DNA from: Bathymodiolus brooksi
Taxonomy: Eukaryota > Mollusca > Bivalvia > Mytilida > Modiolidae
Assembly (NCBI GenBank): GCA_963680875.1
Contig: OY804579.1
Span: forward strand, 32,659,804-32,723,803
Reading direction: 5' to 3'
DNA: 64,000 nt
Positions 55,201 to 64,000 of the stretch are shown one piece after another. The first letter of the stretch is position 1. Every line of letters starts with the position of its first letter. Both the position numbers and the translations under genes were made by a program. The notes under the pieces were generated by a model. The model worked only from the letters and a program-made list of their open reading frames with translations. It did not search any database and was not told where the DNA came from.

Positions 55201-56850
55201 GTACATGGTCATATATTAATGTAAGGCTCATCAGAACTAATATAATCTCTGTACATGAAGATATATTAATGTAAAGCTCATCAGAACTAATATAATCTCT
55301 GTACATGGAGATATATTAATGTAATGCACATCAGAACTAATATAATCTCTGTACATGGTGATATATTAATGTAAGGCTAATCAGAACTAATATAATCTCT
55401 GTACATGAAGATATATTAATCTAAGGCTCATCAGAACTAATATAATCTCTGTACATGGTGATATATTAATCTAAGGCTCATCAGAACTAATATAATCTCT
55501 GTACATGGTGATATATTAATCTAAGGCTCATCAGAACTAATATAATCTCTGTACATGGTGATATATTAATCTAAGGCTCATCAGAACTAATATAATCTCT
55601 GTACATGGTGATATATTAATCTAAGGCTCATCAGAACTAATATAATCTCTGTACATGGAGATATATTAATCTAAGGCTCATCAGAACTAATATAATCTCT
55701 GTACATGGAGATATATTAATCTAAGGCTCATCAGAACTAATATAATCTCTGTACATAGAGATATATTAATCTAAGGTTCATCAGAACTAATATAATCTCT
55801 GTACATGGAGATATATTAATCTAAGGCTCATCAGATCTAATATAATCTCTGTACATGGAGATATATTAATCTAAGGCTCATCAGAACTAATATAATCTCT
55901 GTATATGGTGATATATTAATCTAAGGGTCATCAGAACTAATATAATCTCTGTACATGGTGATATATTAATCTAAGGCTCATCAGAACTAATATATTCTCT
56001 GTACATGGTGATATATTAAACTAAGGGTCATCAGAACTAATATAATCTCTGTACATGGTGATATATTAATCTAAGGCTCATCAGAACTAATATAATCTTT
56101 GTACATGGTGATATATTAATCTAAGGCTCATCAGAACTAATATAATCTCTGTACATGGAGATATATTAATCTAAGGCTCATCAGAACTAATGTAATCTCT
56201 GTACATGGAGATATATTAATCTAAGGCTCATCAGAACTAATATAATCTCTGTACATGGAGATATATTAATCTAAGGTTCATCAGAATTAATATAATATCT
56301 GTACAGGGAGATATATTAATCTAAGGCTCATGAGAATTAATACAATCTCTGTACATGGAGATATATTAATCTAAGGGTCATCAGAACTAATATAATCTCT
56401 GTACATGGTGATATATTAATCTAAGGCTCATCAGAACTAATATAATCTCTGTACATGGTGATATATTAATCTATGGCTCATCAGAACTAATATAATCTCT
56501 GTACATGGAGATATATTAATCTAAGGCTCATCAGAACTAATGTAATCTCTGTACATGGAGATATATTAATCTAAAGCTCATCAGAACTAATATAATCTCT
56601 GTACATGGTGATATATTAATCTATGGCTCATCAGAACTAATATAATCTCTGTACATGGTGATATATTAATGTAAGGCTCATCAGAACTAATATAATCTCT
56701 GTACATGGAGATATATTAATCTAAAGCTCATCAAAACTAATATAATCTCTGTACATGGAGATATATTAATCTAAGGCTCATCAGAACTAATAAAACCTCT
56801 GTACATGGTGATATATTAATCTAAGGCTCATCAGAACTAATATAATCTCT
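49701..56850. repeat. 7,150-bp higher-order unit, copy 1 (143 monomers)
   Basis: This is the longest clean repeat in the window, followed directly by copy 2 at 56851-64000. Paired markers are GTACATAGAG (50901, 58051; 55751, 62901), CTACATGG (52401, 59551), GTACATTGTG (53051, 60201), CTAACATTCA (53601, 60751) and GTGCATGG (54051, 61201). Internally it is composite: 49501-52250 is related to 54351-57100 at an offset of 4,850 bp, and 50151-50550 is related to 52451-52850 at 2,300 bp. Confidence 0.95.
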
Positions 56851-57100
56851 GTACATGGTGATATATTAATGTAAGGCTCATCACAACTAATATAATCTCT
56901 GTACATGGTGATATATTAATGTAAGGCTCATCAGAACTAATATAATCTCTGTACATGGAGATATATTAATGTATGGCTCATCAGAACTAATATAATCTCT
57001 GTACATGGTGATATATTAATGTAAGGGTCATCAGAACTAATATAATCTCTGTACATGGTGATATATTAATCTAAGGTTCATCAGAACTAATATAATCTCT
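54351..57100. repeat. 2.75-kb copy of 49501-52250
   Basis: Monomer order matches at an offset of 4,850 bp, with GTACATGAAG (50401, 55251), GTACATAGAG (50901, 55751), GTATATGGTG (51051, 55901) and doubled CTATGG monomers (51601 and 51751; 56451 and 56601). It spans the boundary between the two 7,150-bp units, so the 7,150-bp period itself was made by exchange between these related blocks. One difference is GTATGG at 56951. Confidence 0.87.
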
Positions 57101-60100
57101 GTACATGGTGATATATTAATCTAAGGCTCATCAGCACTAATAAAACCTCTGTACATGGTGATATATTAATCTAAGGCTCATCAGAACTAATGTAATCTCT
57201 GTACATGGAGATATATTAATCTAAGGCTCATCAGAACTAATGTAATCTCTGTACATGGAGATATATTAATCTAAGGCTCATCAGAACTAATATAATCTCT
57301 GTACATGGAGATATATTAATCTAAAGCTCATCAAAACTAATATAATCTCTGTACATGGAGATATATTAATCTAAGGCTCATCAGAACTAATAAAACCTCT
57401 GTACATGGTGATATATTAATCTAAGGCTCATCAGAACTAATACAATATCTGTACATGGTGATATATTAATGTAAGGCTCATCACAACTAATATTATCTCT
57501 GTACATGGTCATATATTAATGTAAGGCTCATCAGAACTAATATAATCTCTGTACATGAAGATATATTAATGTAAAGCTCATCAGAACTAATATAATCTCT
57601 GTACATGGAGATATATTAATGTAATGCACATCAGAACTAATATAATCTCTGTACATGGTGATATATTAATGTAAGGCTAATCAGAACTAATATAATCTCT
57701 GTACATGAAGATATATTAATCTAAGGCTCATCAGAACTAATATAATCTCTGTACATGGTGATATATTAATCTAAGGCTCATCAGAACTAATATAATCTCT
57801 GTACATGGTGATATATTAATCTAAGGCTCATCAGAACTAATATAATCTCTGTACATGGTGATATATTAATCTAAGGCTCATCAGAACTAATATAATCTCT
57901 GTACATGGTGATATATTAATCTAAGGCTCATCAGAACTAATATAATCTCTGTACATGGAGATATATTAATCTAAGGCTCATCAGAACTAATATAATCTCT
58001 GTACATGGAGATATATTAATCTAAGGCTCATCAGAACTAATATAATCTCTGTACATAGAGATATATTAATCTAAGGTTCATCAGAACTAATATAATCTCT
58101 GTACATGGAGATATATTAATCTAAGGCTCATCAGATCTAATATAATCTCTGTACATGGAGATATATTAATCTAAGGCTCATCAGAACTAATATAATCTCT
58201 GTATATGGTGATATATTAATCTAAGGGTCATCAGAACTAATATAATCTCTGTACATGGTGATATATTAATCTAAGGCTCATCAGAACTAATATATTCTCT
58301 GTACATGGTGATATATTAAACTAAGGGTCATCAGAACTAATATAATCTCTGTACATGGTGATATATTAATCTAAGGCTCATCAGAACTAATATAATCTTT
58401 GTACATGGTGATATATTAATCTAAGGCTCATCAGAACTAATATAATCTCTGTACATGGAGATATATTAATCTAAGGCTCATCAGAACTAATGTAATCTCT
58501 GTACATGGAGATATATTAATCTAAGGCTCATCAGAACTAATATAATCTCTGTACATGGAGATATATTAATCTAAGGTTCATCAGAATTAATATAATATCT
58601 GTACAGGGAGATATATTAATCTAAGGCTCATGAGAATTAATACAATCTCTGTACATGGAGATATATTAATCTAAGGGTCATCAGAACTAATATAATCTCT
58701 GTACATGGTGATATATTAATCTAAGGCTCATCAGAACTAATATAATCTCTGTACATGGTGATATATTAATCTATGGCTCATCAGAACTAATATAATCTCT
58801 GTACATGGAGATATATTAATCTAAGGCTCATCAGAACTAATGTAATCTCTGTACATGGAGATATATTAATCTAAAGCTCATCAGAACTAATATAATCTCT
58901 GTACATGGTGATATATTAATCTATGGCTCATCAGAACTAATATAATCTCTGTACATGGTGATATATTAATGTAAGGCTCATCAGAACTAATATAATCTCT
59001 GTACATGGAGATATATTAATCTAAAGCTCATCAAAACTAATATAATCTCTGTACATGGAGATATATTAATCTAAGGCTCATCAGAACTAATAAAACCTCT
59101 GTACATGGTGATATATTAATCTAAGGCTCATCAGAACTAATATAATCTCTGTACATGGTGATATATTAATGTAAGGCTCATCACAACTAATATAATCTCT
59201 GTACATGGTGATATATTAATGTAAGGCTCATCAGAACTAATATAATCTCTGTACATGGAGATATATTAATGTAAGGCTCATCAGAACTAATATAATCTCT
59301 GTACATGGTGATATATTAATGTAAGGGTCATCAGAACTAATATAATCTCTGTACATGGTGATATATTAATCTAAGGTTCATCAGAACTAATATAATCTCT
59401 GTACATGGTGATATATTAATCTAAGGCTCATCAGAACTAATATAATCTCTGTACATGGAGATATATTAATCTAAGGCTCATCAGAACTAATGTAATCTCT
59501 GTACATGGAGATATATTAATCTAAGGCTCATCAGAACTAATGTAATCTCTCTACATGGAGATATATTAATCTAAGGCTCATCAGAACTAATATAATCTCT
59601 GTACATGGAGATATATTAATCTAAAGCTCATCAAAACTAATATAATCTCTGTACATGGAGATATATTAATCTAAGGCTCATCAGAACTAATAAAACCTCT
59701 GTACATGGTGATATATTAATCTAAGGCTCATCAGAACTAATACAATATCTGTACATGGTGATATATTAATGTAAGGCTCATCACAACTAATATTATCTCT
59801 GTACATGGTCATATATTAATGTAAGGCTCATCAGAACTAATATAATCTCTGTACATGAAGATATATTAATGTAAAGCTCATCAGAACTAATATAATCTCT
59901 GTACATGGAGATATATTAATGTAATGCACATCAGAACTAATATAATCTCTGTACATGGTGATATATTAATGTAAGGCTAATCAGAACTAATATAATCTCT
60001 GTACATGGAGATATATTAATCTAAGGCTCATCAGAACTAATACAATCTCTGTACATGGTGATATATTAATCTAAGGCTCATCAGAACTAATATAATCTCT

Positions 60101-63100
60101 GTACATGGTGATATATTATTCTAAGGCTCATCAGAACTAATATAATCTCTGTACATGGTGATATATTAATCTAAGGCTCATCAGAACTAATATAATCTCT
60201 GTACATTGTGATATATTAATCTAAGGCTCATCAGAACTAATATAATCTCTGTACATGGAGATATATTAATCTAAGGCTCATCAGAACTAATATAATCTCT
60301 GTACATGGAGATATATTAATCTAAGGCTCATCAGAACTAATATAATCTCTGTACATGGAGATATATTAATCTAAGGTTCATCAGAACTAATATAATCTCT
60401 GTACATGGAGATATATTAATCTAAGGCTCATCAGATCTAATATAATCTCTGTACATGGAGATATATTAATGTAAGGCTCATCAGAACTAATATAATCTCT
60501 GTACATGGTGATATATTAATCTAAGGGTCATCAGAACTAATATAATCTCTGTACATGGTGATATATTAATCTAAGGCTCATCAGAACTAATATAATCTCT
60601 GTACATGGTGATATATTAATCTAAGGCTCATCAGAACTAATATAATCTCTGTACATGGAGATATATTAATCTAAGGCTCATCAGAACTAATATAATCTCT
60701 GTACATGGAGATATATTAATCTAAGGCTCATCAGAACTAATATAATCTCTGTACATGGAGATATATTAATCTAACATTCATCAGAACTAATATAATCTCT
60801 GTACAGGGAGATATATTAATCTAAGGCTCATGAGAATTAATGTAATCTCTGTACATGGAGATATATTAATCTAAGGCTCATCAGAACTAATATAATCTCT
60901 GTACATGGAGATATATTAATCTAAGGCTCATCAGAACTAATATAATCTCTGTACATGGTGATATATTAATCTAAGGCACATCAGAACTAATATAATCTCT
61001 GTACATGGTGATATATTAATCTAAGGGTCATCAGAACTAATATAATCTCTGTACATGGAGATATATTAATCTAAGGCTCATCAGAACTAATATAATCTCT
61101 GTACATGGAGATATATTAATCTAAGGCTCATCAGAACTAATATAATCTCTGTACATGGAGATATATTAATCTAAGGCTCATCAGAACTAATATAATCTCT
61201 GTGCATGGTGATATATTAATCTAAGGGTCATCAGAACTAATATAATCTCTGTACATGGTGATATATTAATCTAAGGCTCATCAGAACTAATGTAATCTCT
61301 GTACATGGAGATATATTAATCTAAGGCTCATCAGAACTAATATAATCTCTGTACATGGAGATATATTAATCTAAGGTTCATCAGAACTAATATAATATCT
61401 GTACAGGGAGATATATTAATCTAAGGCTCATGAGAATTAATATAATCTCTGTACATGGAGATATATTAATCTAAGGCTCATCAGAACTAATATAATCTCT
61501 GTACATGGTGATATATTAATGTAAGGCTCATCAGAACTAATATAATCTCTGTACATGGAGATATATTAATGTAAGGCTCATCAGAACTAATATAATCTCT
61601 GTACATGGTGATATATTAATGTAAGGGTCATCAGAACTAATATAATCTCTGTACATGGTGATATATTAATCTAAGGTTCATCAGAACTAATATAATCTCT
61701 GTACATGGTGATATATTAATCTAAGGCTCATCACAACTAATATAATCTCTGTACATGGTGATATATTAATGTAAGGCTCATCAGAACTAATATAATCTCT
61801 GTACATGGAGATATATTAATGTAAGGCTCATCAGAACTAATATAATCTCTGTACATGGTGATATATTAATGTAAGGGTCATCAGAACTAATATAATCTCT
61901 GTACATGGTGATATATTAATCTAAGGTTCATCAGAACTAATATAATCTCTGTACATGGTGATATATTAATCTAAGGCTCATCAGAACTAATATAATCTCT
62001 GTACATGGAGATATATTAATCTAAGGCTCATCAGAACTAATGTAATCTCTGTACATGGAGATATATTAATCTAAGGCTCATCAGAACTAATGTAATCTCT
62101 GTACATGGAGATATATTAATCTAAGGCTCATCAGAACTAATATAATCTCTGTACATGGAGATATATTAATCTAAAGCTCATCAAAACTAATATAATCTCT
62201 GTACATGGAGATATATTAATCTAAGGCTCATCAGAACTAATAAAACCTCTGTACATGGTGATATATTAATCTAAGGCTCATCAGAACTAATACAATATCT
62301 GTACATGGTGATATATTAATGTAAGGCTCATCACAACTAATATTATCTCTGTACATGGTCATATATTAATGTAAGGCTCATCAGAACTAATATAATCTCT
62401 GTACATGAAGATATATTAATGTAAAGCTCATCAGAACTAATATAATCTCTGTACATGGAGATATATTAATGTAATGCACATCAGAACTAATATAATCTCT
62501 GTACATGGTGATATATTAATGTAAGGCTAATCAGAACTAATATAATCTCTGTACATGAAGATATATTAATCTAAGGCTCATCAGAACTAATATAATCTCT
62601 GTACATGGTGATATATTAATCTAAGGCTCATCAGAACTAATATAATCTCTGTACATGGTGATATATTAATCTAAGGCTCATCAGAACTAATATAATCTCT
62701 GTACATGGTGATATATTAATCTAAGGCTCATCAGAACTAATATAATCTCTGTACATGGTGATATATTAATCTAAGGCTCATCAGAACTAATATAATCTCT
62801 GTACATGGAGATATATTAATCTAAGGCTCATCAGAACTAATATAATCTCTGTACATGGAGATATATTAATCTAAGGCTCATCAGAACTAATATAATCTCT
62901 GTACATAGAGATATATTAATCTAAGGTTCATCAGAACTAATATAATCTCTGTACATGGAGATATATTAATCTAAGGCTCATCAGATCTAATATAATCTCT
63001 GTACATGGAGATATATTAATCTAAGGCTCATCAGAACTAATATAATCTCTGTATATGGTGATATATTAATCTAAGGGTCATCAGAACTAATATAATCTCT

Positions 63101-64000
63101 GTACATGGTGATATATTAATCTAAGGCTCATCAGAACTAATATATTCTCTGTACATGGTGATATATTAAACTAAGGGTCATCAGAACTAATATAATCTCT
63201 GTACATGGTGATATATTAATCTAAGGCTCATCAGAACTAATATAATCTTTGTACATGGTGATATATTAATCTAAGGCTCATCAGAACTAATATAATCTCT
63301 GTACATGGAGATATATTAATCTAAGGCTCATCAGAACTAATGTAATCTCTGTACATGGAGATATATTAATCTAAGGCTCATCAGAACTAATATAATCTCT
63401 GTACATGGAGATATATTAATCTAAGGTTCATCAGAATTAATATAATATCTGTACAGGGAGATATATTAATCTAAGGCTCATGAGAATTAATACAATCTCT
63501 GTACATGGAGATATATTAATCTAAGGGTCATCAGAACTAATATAATCTCTGTACATGGTGATATATTAATCTAAGGCTCATCAGAACTAATATAATCTCT
63601 GTACATGGTGATATATTAATCTATGGCTCATCAGAACTAATATAATCTCTGTACATGGAGATATATTAATCTAAGGCTCATCAGAACTAATGTAATCTCT
63701 GTACATGGAGATATATTAATCTAAAGCTCATCAGAACTAATATAATCTCTGTACATGGTGATATATTAATCTATGGCTCATCAGAACTAATATAATCTCT
63801 GTACATGGTGATATATTAATGTAAGGCTCATCAGAACTAATATAATCTCTGTACATGGAGATATATTAATCTAAAGCTCATCAAAACTAATATAATCTCT
63901 GTACATGGAGATATATTAATCTAAGGCTCATCAGAACTAATAAAACCTCTGTACATGGTGATATATTAATCTAAGGCTCATCAGAACTAATATAATCTCT
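56851..64000. repeat. 7,150-bp higher-order unit, copy 2, to window end
   Basis: This copy matches copy 1 through the last monomer at 63951. Differences I found are: position 21 of the first monomer (GTAAGG at 56851, CTAAGG at 49701), GTATGG at 56951, the tract at 57101-57200, and TGTAATCTCT at 58801 against TATAATCTCT at 51651. That makes this by far the most similar long pair by eye. The unit could be a still longer repeat cut by the window edge; whether a third copy follows cannot be seen. Confidence 0.94.
57101..57200. repeat. Two-monomer patch with foreign TAAAACCTCT-GGTG signature
   Basis: In the other 7,150-bp unit the corresponding monomers (49951, 50001) end TATAATCTCT and start GGAG. 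Here the first ends TAAAACCTCT and the second starts GGTG, the exact pairing seen after every other TAAAACCTCT monomer in the array. Flanking monomers return to the expected order (GGTTCA at 57051, TGTAATCTCT at 57151 and 57201). The private TCAGCACTAA change lies at 57135. This looks like a short gene-conversion tract. Confidence 0.75.

Larger units (their letters stand above)
1..64000. repeat. 50-bp satellite DNA array, 1,280 monomers, no interruption
   Basis: The entire window is a head-to-tail tandem repeat with a 50-bp period. Every monomer begins at 1 + 50n, from 1 to 63951, and the last monomer ends exactly at 64000, so there is no net indel. All copies lie in the same orientation. No unique sequence, transposon, gene or gap is visible, and the array runs past both window edges. 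The consensus has 15 G/C among 50 bases. Neighbouring monomers usually differ at one to four bases, while monomers one higher-order period away are often identical, which is the signature of a satellite with higher-order repeats. Such arrays usually form centromeric or pericentromeric heterochromatin in eukaryotes; that role is inferred here, since no flanking sequence is present. I do not recognise the family, and the host species cannot be named. Confidence 0.99.

Noticed and set aside
1..64000. Open reading frames or a repeat-encoded protein
   Set aside because: The monomer has TAA at positions 17, 22, 38 and 43 on the plus strand and several stop triplets on the minus strand. Since 50 is not a multiple of three, each stop is met in all frames within 150 bp, so no long frame can exist.
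1..64000. TATAAT at monomer positions 41-46 as bacterial -10 promoter elements
   Set aside because: It recurs every 50 bp as part of the satellite consensus, without a TTGACA-like partner, ribosome binding site or gene downstream.
1..64000. CRISPR array
   Set aside because: There are no unique spacers: the whole 50-bp period is repeated, and no cas genes are present.
1..64000. Telomeric repeat or subtelomeric tract
   Set aside because: No short G-rich telomere motif is present; the repeat is a 50-bp AT-rich satellite.
1..64000. CENP-B box in the monomer
   Set aside because: The mammalian box has a CpG-containing TTCG...CGGG core. The monomer has no CpG and no similar stretch, so centromere function cannot be argued from this motif.
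1..64000. Regular two-monomer (GGTG/GGAG) dimer structure
   Set aside because: The T and A classes at position 9 do not alternate regularly; runs of either class occur, so the basic unit is 50 bp and not 100 bp.
1..64000. Inserted transposable elements, RNA genes or inverted segments
   Set aside because: No break in the 50-bp register, no foreign sequence and no reverse-oriented monomer was found on reading through the window.
1..64000. Naming the host species or a known satellite family
   Set aside because: I do not recognise the monomer, and no flanking gene or rDNA gives a taxonomic clue. A search of the 50-bp consensus against satellite and genome databases would decide this.

Overview
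The whole 64 kb window is one uninterrupted satellite DNA array. A 50-bp, AT-rich monomer (about 70% A+T in the consensus) is repeated head to tail 1,280 times in one orientation. Monomers start at 1, 51, 101 and so on to 63951, and I found no insertion, deletion, inversion, transposon, gene or unique spacer anywhere. Arrays of this size, purity and nested organisation are typical of eukaryotic centromeric, pericentromeric or other heterochromatic satellites. The species cannot be named from the sequence, and I do not recognise the monomer as a published family.

Variation is almost entirely single-base substitution within a fixed 50-bp register. The commonest variable sites are monomer position 9 (GGTG versus GGAG) and position 21 (CTAAGG versus GTAAGG). 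Rarer linked variants act as bar-codes, for example TAAAACCTCT, GTACAGGG with TGAGAATTAA, TTAAC, GTAATGCACA, GCACATGG, GTATATGG, GTACATGAAG and GTGCATGG. The order of these marked monomers shows that the array grew by duplicating blocks of 2 to about 150 monomers.

Layout. 1-2150 is an irregular block copied again at 7401-9550. 2801-5200 is a tandem pair of 1,200-bp units. 5201-7650 is mixed. 7651 to about 21000 holds three diverged copies of a 3.4-5.1 kb unit. 21151-26800 is a 2.9-kb pair. 24451-28250 is copied at 30201-34100, 31601-34100 is duplicated in tandem to 36600, and 27851-30200 is copied at 36201-38500. 38551-39950 is a 700-bp pair. About 40151-41050 is a transition into a second subfamily marked by GTACATGAAG, CTATGGCTCA and TTAAACTAAGGG. 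41051-64000 is that subfamily, with recent steps of 250 bp (46101-46600), 3,350 bp (45551-52250) and 7,150 bp (49701-64000).

There are no coding genes. Because 50 is not a multiple of three, any stop triplet in the monomer is met in every frame within 150 bp, and the monomer carries several on both strands. The main interest is evolutionary: a readable record of unequal exchange, crossover points located inside hybrid monomers, complete length constancy, and near-total absence of CpG.
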